From Nemertoderma westbladi (lineage: Eukaryota; Xenacoelomorpha; Nemertodermatida; Nemertodermatidae), in assembly GCA_032718475.1 (NCBI GenBank), contig JAUCBJ010004184.1:31044-95043 (forward strand): a stretch of DNA of 64,000 nucleotides, given 5' to 3'. Both the position numbers and the translations under genes were made by a program. The notes beneath the pieces were generated by a model. It was not told where the DNA came from and ran no database searches. It worked only from the letters and a program-made list of their open reading frames with translations. Positions 27,661 through 43,099 of this stretch are shown one piece after another (the stretch's first letter is position 1; every line of letters starts with the position of its first letter).

Positions 27661-29900
27661 ATCCTTGCATTATTTCTCTCTTCCATGCTTCCACTCTTCA
27701 ATCCTTGCATTATTTCTCTCTTCCATGCTTCATCTCTTCCATCCTTGCATTATTTCTCTCTTCCATGCTTCCACTCTTCAATCATTGCATTATTTCTCTC
27801 TTCCATGCTTCATCTCTTCCATCCTTGCATTATTTCTCTCTTCCATGCTTCCACTCTTCCATCCTTGCATTATTTCTCTCTTCCATGCTTCCACTCTTCA
27901 ATCCTTGCATTATTTCTCTCTTCCATGCTTCCACTCTTCAATCCTTGCATTATTTCTCTCTTCCATGCTTCCACTCTTCAATCCTTGCATTATTTCTCTC
28001 TTCCATGCTTCCACTCTTCCATCCTTGCATTATTTCTCTCTTCCATGCTTCCACTCTTCAATCCTTGCATTATTTCTCTCTTCCATGCTTCCACTCTTCC
28101 ATCCTTGCATTATTTCTCTCTTCCATGCTTCCACTCTTCAATCCTTGCATTATTTCTCTCTTCCATGCTTCCACTCTTCAATCCTTGCATTATTTCTCTC
28201 TTCCATGCTTCCACTCTTCCATCCTTGCATTATTTCTCTCTTCCATGCTTCCACTCTTCAATCCTTGCATTATTTCTCTCTTCCATGCTTCCACTCTTCA
28301 ATCCTTGCATTATTTCTCTCTTCCATGCTTCCACTCTTCAATCCTTGCATTATTTCTCTCTTCCATGCTTCCACTCTTCAATCATTGCATTATTTCTCTC
28401 TTCCATGCTTCATCTCATCCATCCTTGCATTATTTCTCTCTTCCATGCTTCCACTCTTCCATCCTTGCATTATTTCTCTCTTCCATGCTTCCACTCTTCA
28501 ATCATTGCATTATTTCTCTCTTCCATGCTTCATCTCTTCCATCCTTGCATTATTTCTCTCTTCCATGCTTCATCTCTTCCATCCTTGCATTATTTCTCTC
28601 TTCCATGCTTCCACTCTTCAATCCTTGCATTATTTCTCTCTTCCATGCTTCCACTCTTCAATCATTGCATTATTTCTCTCTTCCATGCTTCATCTCTTCC
28701 ATCCTTGCATTATTTCTCTCTTACATGCTTCATCTCTTCCATCCTTGCATTATTTCTCTCTTCCATGCTTCCACTCTTCAATCATTGCATTATTTCTCTC
28801 TTCCATGCTTCATCTCTTCCATCCTTGCATTATTTCTCTCTTCCATGCTTCCACTCTTCAATCATTGCATTATTTCTCTCTTCCATGCTTCATCTCTTCC
28901 ATCCTTGCATTATTTCTCTCTTCCATGCTTCATCTCTTCCATCCTTGCATTATTTCTCTCTTCCATGCTTAATCTCTGCCATCCTTGCATTATTTCTCTC
29001 TTCCATGCTTCCACTCTTCAATCCTTGCATTATTTCTCTCTTCCATGCTTCATCTCTTCCATCCTTGCATTATTTCTCTCTTCCATGCTTCCACTCTTCA
29101 ATCATTGCATTATTTCTCTCTTCCATGCTTCATCTCTTCCATCCTTGCATTATTTCTCTCTTCCATGCTTCCACTCTTCCATCCTTGCATTATTTCTCTC
29201 TTCCATGCTTCCACTCTTCAATCCTTGCATTATTTCTCTCTTCCATGCTTCCACTCTTCAATCCTTGCATTATTTCTCTCTTCCATGCTTCCACTCTTCA
29301 ATCATTGCATTATTTCTCTCTTCCATGCTTCATCTCATCCATCCTTGCATTATTTCTCTCTTCCATGCTTCCACTCTTCCATCCTTGCATTATTTCTCTC
29401 TTCCATGCTTCCACTCTTCAATCATTGCATTATTTCTCTCTTCCATGCTTCATCTCTTCCATCCTTGCATTATTTCTCTCTTCCATGCTTCATCTCTTCC
29501 ATCCTTGCATTATTTCTCTCTTCCATGCTTCCACTCTTCAATCCTTGCATTATTTCTCTCTTCCATGCTTCCACTCTTCAATCATTGCATTATTTCTCTC
29601 TTCCATGCTTCATCTCTTCCATCCTTGCATTATTTCTCTCTTACATGCTTCATCTCTTCCATCCTTGCATTATTTCTCTCTTCCATGCTTCCACTCTTCA
29701 ATCATTGCATTATTTCTCTCTTCCATGCTTCATCTCTTCCATCCTTGCATTATTTCTCTCTTCCATGCTTCCACTCTTCAATCATTGCATTATTTCTCTC
29801 TTCCATGCTTCATCTCTTCCATCCTTGCATTATTTCTCTCTTCCATGCTTCATCTCTTCCATCCTTGCATTATTTCTCTCTTCCATGCTTAATCTCTGCC
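27661..29900. repeat. 1,320/920-bp higher-order repeat bounded by TAATCTCTGCC units
   Basis: The variant TAATCTCTGCC ends at about 27,340, 27,660, 28,980, 29,900 and 31,100. Between these marks, the block 27,661-28,980 (33 units) and the block 28,981-29,900 (23 units) share the same order of variants, but the second lacks about ten units from the middle. The CATCTCATCC variant recurs at ~28,411, 29,331 and 30,331. The TAA in the marker unit is what closes several of the long plus-strand frames here. Confidence 0.8.
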
Positions 29901-32900
29901 ATCCTTGCATTATTTCTCTCTTCCACTCTTCCACTCTTCAATCCTTGCATTATTTCTCTCTTCCATGCTTCCACTCTTCCATCCTTGCATTATTTCTCTC
30001 TCCCATACTTCATCTCTTCAATCCTTGCATTATTTCTCTCTTCCATGCTTCATCTCTTCCATCCTTGCATTATTTCTCTCTTCCATGCTTCCACTCTTCA
30101 ATCATTGCATTATTTCTCTCTTCCATGCTTCATCTCTTCCATCCTTGCATTATTTCTCTCTTCCATGCTTCCACTCTTCCATCCTTGCATTATTTCTCTC
30201 TTCCATGCTTCCACTCTTCAATCCTTGCATTATTTCTCTCTTCCATGCTTCCACTCTTCAATCCTTGCATTATTTCTCTCTTCCATGCTTCCACTCTTCA
30301 ATCATTGCATTATTTCTCTCTTCCATGCTTCATCTCATCCATCCTTGCATTATTTCTCTCTTCCATGCTTCCACTCTTCCATCCTTGCATTATTTCTCTC
30401 TTCCATGCTTCCACTCTTCAATCATTGCATTATTTCTCTCTTCCATGCTTCATCTCTTCCATCCTTGCATTATTTCTCTCTTCCATGCTTCATCTCTTCC
30501 ATCCTTGCATTATTTCTCTCTTCCATGCTTCCACTCTTCAATCCTTGCATTATTTCTCTCTTCCATGCTTCCACTCTTCAATCATTGCATTATTTCTCTC
30601 TTCCATGCTTCATCTCTTCCATCCTTGCATTATTTCTCTCTTACATGCTTCATCTCTTCCATCCTTGCATTATTTCTCTCTTCCATGCTTCATCTCTTCC
30701 ATCCTTGCATTATTTCTCTCTTCCATGCTTCATCTCTTCAATCATTGCATTATTTCTCTCTTCCATGCTTCCACTCTTCAATCATTGCATTATTTCTCTC
30801 TTCCATGCTTCATCTCTTCAATCCTTGCATTATTTCTCTCTTACATGCTTCATCTCTTCAATCCTTGCATTATTTCTCTCTTCCATGCTTCATCTCTTCA
30901 ATCCTTGCATTATTTCTCTCTTACATGCTTCATCTCTTCCATCCTTGCATTATTTATCTCTTCCATGCTTCATCTCTTCAATCCTTGTATTATTTCTCTC
31001 TTCCATGCTTCATCTCTTCAATCCTTGTATTATTTCTCTCTTCAATGCTTCCACTCGTCCATCCTTGCATTATTTCTCTCTTCCATGCTTAATCTCTGCC
31101 ATCCTTGCATTATTTCTCTCTTCCATGCTTCATCTCTTCAATCCTTGCATTATTTCTCTCTTCCATGCTTCCACTCTTCAATCCTTGCATTATTTCTCTC
31201 TTCCATGCTTCATATCTTCAATCCTTGCATTATTTCTCTCTTCCATGCTTCCACTCTTCAATCCTTGCATTATTTCTCTCTTCCATTCTTCCACTCTTCC
31301 ATCCTTGCATTATTTCTCTCTTCCATGCTTCATCTCTTCAATCCTTGCATTATTTCTCTCTTCCATGCTTCATCTCTTCCATCCTTGCATTATTTCTCTC
31401 TTCCATGCTTCATCTCTTCAATCCTTGCATTATTTATCTCTTCCATGCTTCATCTCTTCAATCCTTGCATTATTTCTCTCTTCCATGCTTCATCTCTTCA
31501 ATCCTTGCATTATTTCTCTCTTCCATGCTTCATATCTTCAATCCTTGCATTATTTCTCTCTTCCATGCTTCCACTCTTCAATCCTTGCATTATTTCTCTC
31601 TTCCATTCTTCCACTCTTCCATCCTTGCATTATTTCTCTCTTCCATGCTTCATCTCTTCAATCCTTGCATTATTTCTCTCTTCCATGCTTCATCTCTTCC
31701 ATCCTTGCATTATTTCTCTCTTCCATGCTTCATCTCTTCAATCCTTGCATTATTTATCTCTTCCATGCTTCATCTCTTCAATCCTTGCGTTATTTCTCTC
31801 TTCCATGCTTCATCTCTTCCATCCTTGCATTATTTCTCTCTTCCATGCTTCATCTCTTCAATCCTTGCATTATTTCTCTCTCCCGTGCTTCATATCTTCC
31901 ATCCTTGCATTATTTCTCTCTTCCATGCTTCCACTCTTCCATCCTTGCATTATTTCTCTCTTCCATGCTTCCACTCTTCCATCCTTGCATTATTTCTCTC
32001 TTCCATGCTTCATATCTTCCATCCTTGCATTATTTCTCTCTTCCATGCTTCATCTCTTCCATCCTTGCATTATTTCTCTCTTCCATGCTTCATCTCTTCA
32101 ATCCTTGCATTATTTATCTCTTCCATGCTTCATCTCTTCAATCCTTGCGTTATTTCTCTCTTCCATGCTTCATCTCTTCAATCCTTGCATTATTTATCTC
32201 TTCCATGCTTCATCTCTTCAATCCTTGCGTTATTTCTCTCTTCCATGCTTCATCTCTTCAATCCTTGCGTTATTTCTCTCTTCCATGCTTCATCTCTTCC
32301 ATCCTTGCATTATTTATCTCTTCCATGCTTCCACTCTTCCATCCTTGCGTTATTTCTCTCTTCCATGCTTCATCTCTTCCATCCTTGCATTATTTCTCTC
32401 TTCCATGCTTCATCTCTTCAATCCTTGCATTATTTCTCTCTCCCGTGCTTCATATCTTCCATCCTTGCATTATTTCTCTCTTCCATGCTTCATCTCTTCC
32501 ATCCTTGCATTATTTCTCTCTTCCATGCTTCATCTCTTCAATCCTTGCATTATTTATCTCTTCCATGCTTCATCTCTTCAATCCTTGCGTTATTTCTCTC
32601 TTCCATGCTTCATCTCTTCAATCCTTGCATTATTTATCTCTTCCATGCTTCATCTCTTCAATCCTTGCGTTATTTCTCTCTTCCATGCTTCATCTCTTCA
32701 ATCCTTGCGTTATTTCTCTCTTCCATGCTTCATCTCTTCCATCCTTGCATTATTTATCTCTTCCATGCTTCCACTCTTCCATCCTTGCGTTATTTCTCTC
32801 TTCCATGCTTCCACTCTTCCATCCTTGCATTATTTCTCTCTTCCATGCTTCCACTCTTCCATCCTTGCATTATTTCTCTCTTCCATGCTTCATATCTTCC

Positions 32901-35900
32901 ATCCTTGCATTATTTCTCTCTTCCATGCTTCATCTCTTCCATCCTTGCATTATTTCTCTCTTCCATGCTTCATCTCTTCCATCCTTGCATTATTTCTCTC
33001 TTCCATGCTTCCACTCTTCCATCCTTGCATTATTTCTCTCTTCCATGCTTCCACTCTTCCATCCTTGCATTATTTCTCTCTTCCATGCTTCATATCTTCC
33101 ATCCTTGCATTATTTCTCTCTTCCATGCTTCATCTCTTCCATCCTTGCATTATTTCTCTCTTCCATGCTTCATATCTTCCATCCTTGCATTATTTCTCTC
33201 TTCCATGCTTCATCTCTTCCATCCTTGCATTATTTATCTCTTCCATGCTTCATCTCTTCAATCCTTGCATTATTTATCTCTTCCATGCTTCATCTCTTCA
33301 ATCCTTGCGTTATTTCTCTCTTCCATGCTTCATCTCTTCAATCCTTGCATTATTTATCTCTTCCATGCTTCATCTCTTCAATCCTTGCGTTATTTCTCTC
33401 TTCCATGCTTCATCTCTTCAATCCTTGCGTTATTTCTCTCTTCCATGCTTCCACTCTTCCATCCTTGCATTATTTCTCTCTTCCATGCTTCATATCTTCC
33501 ATCCTTGCATTATTTCTCTCTTCCATGCTTCATCTCTTCCATCCTTGCATTATTTCTCTCTTCCATGATTCATCTCTTCCATCCTTGCATTATTTCTCTC
33601 TTACATGCTTCATCTCTTCCATCCTTGCATTATTTCTCTCTTCCATGCTTCATCTCTTCAATCCTTGCATTATTTATCTCTTCCATGCTTCATCTCTTCA
33701 ATCCTTGCATTATTTCTCTCTTCCATGCTTCCACTCTTCAATCCTTGCATTATTTCTCTCTTCCATGCTTCATCTCTTCCGTCCTTGCATTATTTATCTC
33801 TTCCATGCTTCATCTCTTCCGTCCTTGCATTATTTCTCTCTTCCATGCTTCATCTCTTCAATCCTTGCATTATTTCTCTCTTCCATGCTTCATCTCTTCC
33901 ATCCTTGCATTATTTCTCTCTTCCATGCATCATCTCTTCAATCCTTGCATTATTTCTCTCTTCCATGCTTCATCTCTTCCATCCTTGCATTATTTCTCTC
34001 TTCCATGCTTCATCTCTTCCATCCTTGCATTATTTCTCTCTTCCATGCTTCATCTCTTCAATCCTTGCATTATTTCTCTCTCCCGTGCTTCATATCTTCC
34101 ATCCTTGCATTATTTCTCTCTTCCATGCTTCCACTCTTCCATCCTTGCATTATTTCTCTCTTCCATGCTTCATCTCTTCAATCCTTGCATTATTTCTCTC
34201 TTCCATGCTTCATCTCTTCCATCCTTGCATTATTTCTCTCTTCCATGCTTCATCTCTTCCATCCTTGCATTATTTCTCTCTTCCATGCTTCATCTCTTCA
34301 ATCCTTGCATTATTTCTCTCTCCCGTGCTTCATATCTTCCATCCTTGCATTATTTCTCTCTTCCATGCTTCCACTCTTCCATCCTTGCATTATTTCTCTC
34401 TTCCATGCTTCCACTCTTCAATCCTTGCATTATTTCTCTCTTCCATGCTTCATCTCTTCCATCCTTGCATTATTTCTCTCTTCCATCCTTCCACTCTTCA
34501 ATCCTTGCATTATTTCTCTCTTCCATGCTTCATCTCTTCAATCCTTGCATTATTTCTCTCTTCCATGCTTCATCTCTTCCATCCTTGCATTATTTCTCTC
34601 TTCCATGCTTCATCTCTTCAATCCTTGCATTATTTATCTCTTCCATGCTTCATCTCTTCAATCCTTGCATTATTTCTCTCTTCCATGCTTCATCTCTTCA
34701 ATCCTTGCATTATTTCTCTCTTCCATGCTTCATCTCTTCAATCCTTGCATTATTTCTCTCTTCCATGCTTCATCTCTTCAATCCTTGCATTATTTCTCTC
34801 TTCCATGCTTCATCTCTTCAATCCTTGCATTATTTCTCTCTTCCATCCTTGCATTATTTCTCTCTTCCATGCTTCATCTCTTCAATCCTTGCATTATTTC
34901 TCTCTTCCATGCTTCATCTCTTCCATCCTTGCATTATTTCTCTCTTCCATGCTTCCACTCTTCCATCCTTGCATTATTTCTCTCTTCCATGCTTCATCTC
35001 TTCAATCCTTGTATTATTTCTCTCTTCCATGCTTCCACTCTTCAATCCTTGCATTATTTCTCTCTTCCATGCTTCCACTCTTCAATCCTTGCATTATTTC
35101 TCTCTTCCATCCTTCCACTCTTCAATCCTTGCATTATTTCTCTCTTCCATGCTTCATCTCTTCCATCCTTGCATTATTTCTCTCTTCCATGCTTCATCTC
35201 TTCAATCCTTGCATTATTTCTCTCTTCCATGCTTCATCTCTTCAATCCTTGCATTATTTCTCTCTTCCATCCTTGCATTATTTCTCTCTTCCATGCTTCC
35301 ACTCTTCAATCCTTGCATTATTTCTCTCTTCCATGCTTCATCTCTTCCATCCTTGCATTATTTCTCTCTTCCATCCTTCCACTCTTCCATCCTTGCATTA
35401 TTTCTCTCTTCCATGCTTCATCTCTTCAATCCTTGCATTATTTCTCTCTTCCATGCTTCATCTCTTCAATCCTTGCATTATTTCTCTCTCCCATGCTTCA
35501 TCTCTTCAATCCTTGCGTTATTTCTCTCTTCCATGCTTCATCTCTTCAATCCTTGCATTATTTCTCTCTCCCATGCTTCCACTCTTCCATCCTTGCATTA
35601 TTTCTCTCTTCCATGCTTCATCTCTTCAATCCTTGCATTATTTCTCTCTTCCATGCTTCATCTCTTCAATCCTTGCATTATTTCTCTCTCCATGCTTCAT
35701 ATCTTCCATCCTTGCATTATTTCTCTCTTCCATGCTTCATCTCTTCAATCATTGCATTATTTCTCTCTCCCGTGCTTCATATCTTCCATCCTTGCATTAT
35801 TTCTCTCTTCCATGCTTCCACTCTTCAATCCTTGCATTATTTCTCTCTTCCATGCTTCATCTCTTCCATCCTTGCATTATTTCTCTCTTCCATGCATCAT

Positions 35901-38900
35901 CTCTTCCATCCTTGCATTATTTCTCTCTTCCATCCTTCCACTCTTCCATCCTTGCATTATTTCTCTCTTCCATGCTTCATCTCTTCCATCCTTCCACTCT
36001 TCCATCCTTGCATTATTTCACTCTTCCATGCTTCATCTCTTCAATCCTTGCATTATTTCTCTCTTCCATGCTTCATATCTTCCATCCTTGCATTATTTCT
36101 CTCTTCCATGCTTCCACTCTTCCATCCTTGCATTATTTCTCTCTTCCATGCTTCATCTCTTCAATCCTTGCATTATTTCTCTCTCCCGTGCTTCATATCT
36201 TCCATCCTTGCATTATTTCTCTCTTCCATGCTTCCACTCTTCCATCCTTGCATTATTTCTCTCTTCCATGCTTCATCTCTCCAATCCTTGCATTATTTCT
36301 CTCTTCCATGCTTCATCTCTTCCATCCTTGCATTATTTCTCTCTTCCATGCTTCATCTCTTCAATCCTTGCATTATTTATCTCTTCCATGCTTCATCTCT
36401 TCAATCCTTGCATTATTTCTCTCTTCCATGCTTCCACTCTTCCATCCTTGCATTATTTCTCTCTTCCATGCTTCATCTCTCCAATCCTTGCATTATTTCT
36501 CTCTTCCATGCTTCATCTCTTCCATCCTTGCATTATTTCTCTCTTCCATGCTTCATCTCTTCAATCCTTGCATTATTTCTCTCTTCCATGCTTCATCTCT
36601 TCCATCCTTGCATTATTTCTCTCTTCCATGCTTCATCTCTCCAATCCTTGCATTATTTCTCTCTTCCATGCTTCATCTCTTCCATCCTTGCATTATTTCT
36701 CTCTTCCATGCTTCATCTCTTCAATCCTTGCATTATTTCTCTCTTCCATGCTTCATCTCTTCCATCCTTGCATTATTTCTCTCTTCCATGCTTCATCTCT
36801 TCAATCCTTGCATTATTTCTCTCTTCCATGCTTCCACTCTTCCATCCTTGCATTATTTCTCTCTTCCATGCTTCATCTCTCCAATCCTTGCATTATTTCT
36901 CTCTTCCATGCTTCATCTCTTCCATCCTTGCATTATTTCTCTCTTCCATGCTTCATCTCTTCAATCCTTGCATTATTTCTCTCTTCCATGCTTCATCTCT
37001 TCCATCCTTGCATTATTTCTCTCTTCCATCCTTCCACTCTTCCATCCTTGCATTATTTCTCTCTTCCATGCTTCATCTCTTCAATCCTTGCATTATTTCT
37101 CTCTTCCATGCTTCATCTCTCCAATCCTTGCATTATTTCTCTCTTCCATGCTTCATCTCTTCCATCCTTGCATTATTTCTCTCTTCCATGCTTCATCTCT
37201 TCAATCCTTGCATTATTTATCTCTTCCATGCTTCATCTCTTCCATCCTTGCATTATTTCTCTCTTCCATCCTTCCACTCTTCCATCCTTGCATTATTTCT
37301 CTCTTCCATGCTTCATCTCTTCAATCCTTGCATTATTTATCTCTTCCATGCTTCATATCTTCCATCCTTGCATTATTTCTCTCTTCCATGCTTCCACTCT
37401 TCCATCCTTGCATTATTTCTCTCTTCCATGCTTCATCTCTCCAATCCTTGCATTATTTCTCTCTTCCATGCTTCATCTCTTCCATCCTTGCATTATTTCT
37501 CTCTTCCATGCATCATCTCTTCAATCCTTGCATTATTTATCTCTTCCATGCTTCATCTCTTCCATCCTTGCATTATTTCTCTCTTACATGCTTCATCTCT
37601 TCAATCCTTGCATTATTTCTCTCTTCCATGCTTCCACTCTTCCATCCTTGCATTATTTATCTCTTCCATGCTTCATCTCTTCAATCCTTGCATTATTTCT
37701 CTCTTCCATGCTTCCACTCTTCCATCCTTGCATTATTTCTCTCTTCCATCCTTCCACTCTTCCATCCTTGCATTATTTCTCTCGTCCATGCTTCATATCT
37801 TCCATCCTTGCATTATTTCTCTCTTCCATGCTTCCACTCTTCCATCCTTGCATTATTTCTCTCTTCCATGCTTCATCTCTTCCATCCTTGCATTATTTCT
37901 CTCTTCCATGCTTCATCTCTTCAATCCTTGCATTATTTATCTCTTCCATGCTTCATCTCTTCAATCCTTGCATTATTTCTCTCTTCCATGCTTCCACTCT
38001 TCAATCCTTGCATTATTTCTCTCTTCCATGCTTCATCTCTTCCATCCTTGCATTATTTCTCTCTTCCATGCTTCATCTCTTCCATCCTTGCATTATTTCT
38101 CTCTTCCATGCTTCATCTCTTCAATCCTTGCATTATTTATCTCTTCCATCCTTCCACTCTTCCATCCTTGCATTATTTCTCTCTTCCATGCTTCATCTCT
38201 TCCATCCTTGCATTATTTCTCTCTTCCATCCTTCCACTCTTCCATCCTTGCATTATTTCTCTCTTCCATGCTTCATCTCTTCCATCCTTGCATTATTTCT
38301 CTCTTCCATCCTTCCACTCTTCCATCCTTGCATTATTTCTCTCTTCCATCCTTCCACTCTTCCATCCTTGCATTATTTCTCTCTTCCATGCTTCATCTCT
38401 TCCATCCTTGCATTATTTCTCTCTTCCATGCTTCATCTCTTCAATCCTTGCATTATTTATCTCTTCCATCCTTCCACTCTTCCATCCTTGCATTATTTCT
38501 CTCTTCCATGCTTCATCTCTTCCATCCTTGCATTATTTCTCTCTTCCATGCTTCATCTCTTCCATCCTTGCATTATTTCTCTCTTCCATGCTTCATCTCT
38601 TCAATCCTTGCATTATTTATCTCTTCCATCCTTCCACTCTTCCATCCTTGCATTATTTCTCTCTTCCATGCTTCATCTCTTCCATCCTTGCATTATTTCT
38701 CTCTTCCATGCTTCATCTCTTCCATCCTTGCATTATTTCTCTCTTCCATGCTTCATCTCTTCAATCCTTGCATTATTTATCTCTTCCATCCTTCCACTCT
38801 TCCATCCTTGCATTATTTCTCTCTTCCATGCTTCATCTCTTCCATCCTTGCATTATTTCTCTCTTCCATGCTTCATCTCTTCAATCCTTGCATTATTTAT

Positions 38901-41900
38901 CTCTTCCATCCTTCCACTCTTCAATCCTTGCATTATTTCTCTCTTCCATGCTTCATCTCTTCCATCCTTGCATTATTTCTCTCTTCCATGCTTCATCTCT
39001 TCCATCCTTGCATTATTTCTCTCTTCCATGCTTCATCTCTTCAATCCTTGCATTATTTATCTCTTCCATCCTTCCACTCTTCCATCCTTGCATTATTTCT
39101 CTCTTCCATGCTTCATCTCTTCCATCCTTGCATTATTTCTCTCTTCCATCCTTCCACTCTTCCATCCTTGCATTATTTCTCTCTTCCATGCTTCATCTCT
39201 TCCATCCTTGCATTATTTCTCTCTTCCATGCTTCATCTCTTCCATCCTTGCATTATTTCTCTCTTCCATGCTTCATCTCTTCAATCCTTGCATTATTTAT
39301 CTCTTCCATGCTTCATCTCTTCAATCCTTGCATTATTTCTCTCTTCCATGCTTCCACTCTTCAATCCTTGCATTATTTCTCTCTTCCATGCTTCATCTCT
39401 TCCATCCTTGCATTATTTCTCTCTTCCATCCTTCCACTCTTCCATCCTTGCATTATTTCTCTCTTCCATCCTTCCACTCTTCCATCCTTGCATTATTTCT
39501 CTCTTCCATGCATCATCTCTTCAATCCTTGCATTATTTCTCTCTTCCATGCATCATCTCTTCAATCCTTGCATTATTTCTCTCTCCCGTGCTTCATCTCT
39601 TCCATCCTTGCATTATTTCTCTCTTCCATCCTTCCACTCTTCCATCCTTGCATTATTTCTCTCTTCCATGCTTCATCTCTTCCATCCTTGCATTATTTCT
39701 CTCTTCCATCCTTCCACTCTTCCATCCTTGCATTATTTCTCTCTTCCATGCATCATCTCTCCAATCCTTGCATTATTTCTCTCTTCCATGCTTCATCTCT
39801 TCCATCCTTGCATTATTTCTCTCTTCCATGCTTCATCTCTTCAATCCTTGCATTATTTCTCTCTTCCATGCTTCCACTCTTCAATCCTTGCATTATTTCT
39901 CTCTTCCATGCTTCATCTCTTCCATCCTTGCATTATTTATCTCTTCCATGCTTCATCTCTTCAATCCTTGCATTATTTCTCTCTTCCATGCTTCCACTCT
40001 TCAATCCTTGCATTATTTCTCTCTTCCATGCTTCATCTCTTCAATCCTTGCATTATTTCTCTCTTCCATGCTTCATCTCTTCAATCCTTGCATTATTTCT
40101 CTCTTCCATGCATCATCTCTTCAATCCTTGCATTATTTCTCTCTCCCGTGCTTCATCTCTTCCATCCTTGCATTATTTCTCTCTTCCATCCTTCCACTCT
40201 TCCATCCTTGCATTATTTATCTCTTCCATGCTTCATCTCTTCCATCCTTGCATTATTTCTCTCTTCCATGCTTCATCTCTTCAATCCTTGCATTATTTCT
40301 CTCTTCCATGCTTCCACTCTTCAATCCTTGCATTATTTCTCTCTTCCATGCTTCCACTCTTCAATCCTTGCATTATTTCTCTCTTCCATGCTTCATCTCT
40401 TCAATCCTTGCATTATTTCTCTCTTCCATGCTTCCACTCTTCAATCCTTGCATTATTTCTCTCTTCCATGCTTCATCTCTTCAATCCTTGCATTATTTCT
40501 CTCTTCCATGCTTCCACTCTTCAATCCTTGCATTATTTATCTCTTCCATGCTTCATCTCTTCCATCCTTGCATTATTTCTCTCTTCCATGCTTCATCTCT
40601 TCAATCCTTGCATTATTTCTCTCTTCCATGCTTCCACTCTTCAATCCTTGCATTATTTCTCTCTTCCATGCTTCCACTCTTCCATCCTTTCATTATTTCT
40701 CTCTTCCATGCTTCATCTCTTCAATCCTTGCATTATTTCTCTCTTCCATGCTTCCACTCTTCAATCCTTGCATTATTTCTCTCTTCCATGCTTCCACTCT
40801 TCCATCCTTGCATTATTTCTCTCTTCCATGCTTCATCTCTTCAATCCTTGCATTATTTCTCTCTTCCATGCTTCCACTCTTCAATCCTTGCATTATTTCT
40901 CTCTTCCATGCTTCATCTCTTCCATCCTTGCATTATTTCTCTCTTCCATCCTTCCACTCTTCCATCCTTGCATTATTTATCTCTTCCATGCTTCATCTCT
41001 TCCATCCTTGCATTATTTCTCTCTTCCATGCTTCATCTCTTCAATCCTTGCATTATTTCTCTCTTCCATGCTTCCACTCTTCAATCCTTGCATTATTTCT
41101 CTCTTCCATGCTTCCACTCTTCAATCCTTGCATTATTTCTCTCTTCCATGCTTCATCTCTTCAATCCTTGCATTATTTCTCTCTTCCATGCTTCCACTCT
41201 TCAATCCTTGCATTATTTCTCTCTTCCATGCTTCCACTCTTCAATCCTTGCATTATTTCTCTCTTCCATCCTTCCACTCTTCCATCCTTGCATTATTTCT
41301 CTCTTCCATGCTTCATCTCTTCAATCCTTGCATTATTTCTCTCTTCCATGCTTCCACTCTTCAATCCTTGCATTATTTCTCTCTTCCATGCTTCCACTCT
41401 TCCATCCTTTCATTATTTCTCTCTTCCATGCTTCATCTCTTCAATCCTTGCATTATTTCTCTCTTCCATGCTTCCACTCTTCAATCCTTGCATTATCTCT
41501 CTCTTCCATCCTTCCACTCTTCCATCCTTGCATTATTTCTCTCTTCCATGCTTCATCTCTTCAATCCTTGCATTATTTCTCTCTTCCATGCTTCCACTCT
41601 TCAATCCTTGCATTATTTCTCTCTTCCATGCTTCCACTCTTCAATCCTTGCATTATTTCTCTCTTCCATGCTTCATCTCTTCAATCCTTGCATTATTTCT
41701 CTCTTCCATGCTTCCACTCTTCAATCCTTGCATTATTTCTCTCTTCCATGCTTCCACTCTTCAATCCTTGCATTATTTCTCTCTTCCATCCTTCCACTCT
41801 TCCATCCTTGCATTATTTCTCTCTTCCATGCTTCATCTCTTCAATCCTTGCATTATTTCTCTCTTCCATGCTTCCACTCTTCAATCCTTGCATTATTTCT

Positions 41901-43099
41901 CTCTTCCATGCTTCCACTCTTCCATCCTTTCATTATTTCTCTCTTCCATGCTTCATCTCTTCAATCCTTGCATTATTTCTCTCTTCCATGCTTCCACTCT
42001 TCAATCCTTGCATTATTTCTCTCTTCCATCCTTCCACTCTTCCATCCTTGCATTATTTCTCTCTTCCATGCTTCATCTCTTCAATCCTTGCATTATTTCT
42101 CTCTTCCATGCTTCCACTCTTCAATCCTTGCATTATTTCTCTCTTCCATGCTTCCACTCTTCCATCCTTTCATTATTTCTCTCTTCCATGCTTCATCTCT
42201 TCAATCCTTGCATTATTTCTCTCTTCCATGCTTCCACTCTTCAATCCTTGCATTATTTCTCTCTTCCATCCTTCCACTCTTCCATCCTTGCATTATTTCT
42301 CTCTTCCATGCTTCATCTCTTCAATCCTTGCATTATTTCTCTCTTCCATGCTTCATCTCTTCAATCCTTGCATTATTTCTCTCTTCCATGCTTCATCTCT
42401 TCAATCCTTGCATTATTTCTCTCTTCCATGCATCATCTCTTCAATCCTTGCATTATTTCTCTCTCCCATGCTTCATCTCTTCCATCCTTGCATTATTTCT
42501 CTCTTCCATGCTTCATCTCTTCAATCCTTGCATTATTTATCTCTTCCATGCTTCATCTCTTCAATCCTTGCATTATTTCTCTCTTCCATGCTTCCACTCT
42601 TCAATCCTTGCATTATTTCTCTCTTCCATGCTTCATCTCTTCCATCCTTGCATTATTTCTCTCTTCCATCCTTCCACTCTTCAATCATTGCATTATTTCT
42701 CTCTTCCATGCTTCATCTCTTCCATCCTTGCATTATTTCTCTCTTCCATGCATCATCTCTTCAATCCTTGCATTATTTCTCTCTTCCATGCTTCCACTCT
42801 TCAATCCTTGCATTATTTCTCTCTTCCATGCTTCATCTCTTCCATCCTTGCATTATTTCTCTCTTCCATCCTTCCACTCTTCCATCCTTGCATTATTTCT
42901 CTCTTCCATCCTTCCACTCTTCCATCCTTGCATTATTTCTCTCTTCCATGCATCATCTCTTCAATCCTTGCATTATTTCTCTCTTCCATGCATCATCTCT
43001 TCAATCCTTGCATTATTTCTCTCTCCCGTGCTTCATCTCTTCCATCCTTGCATTATTTCTCTCTTCCATCCTTCCACTCTTCCATCCTTGCATTATTTC

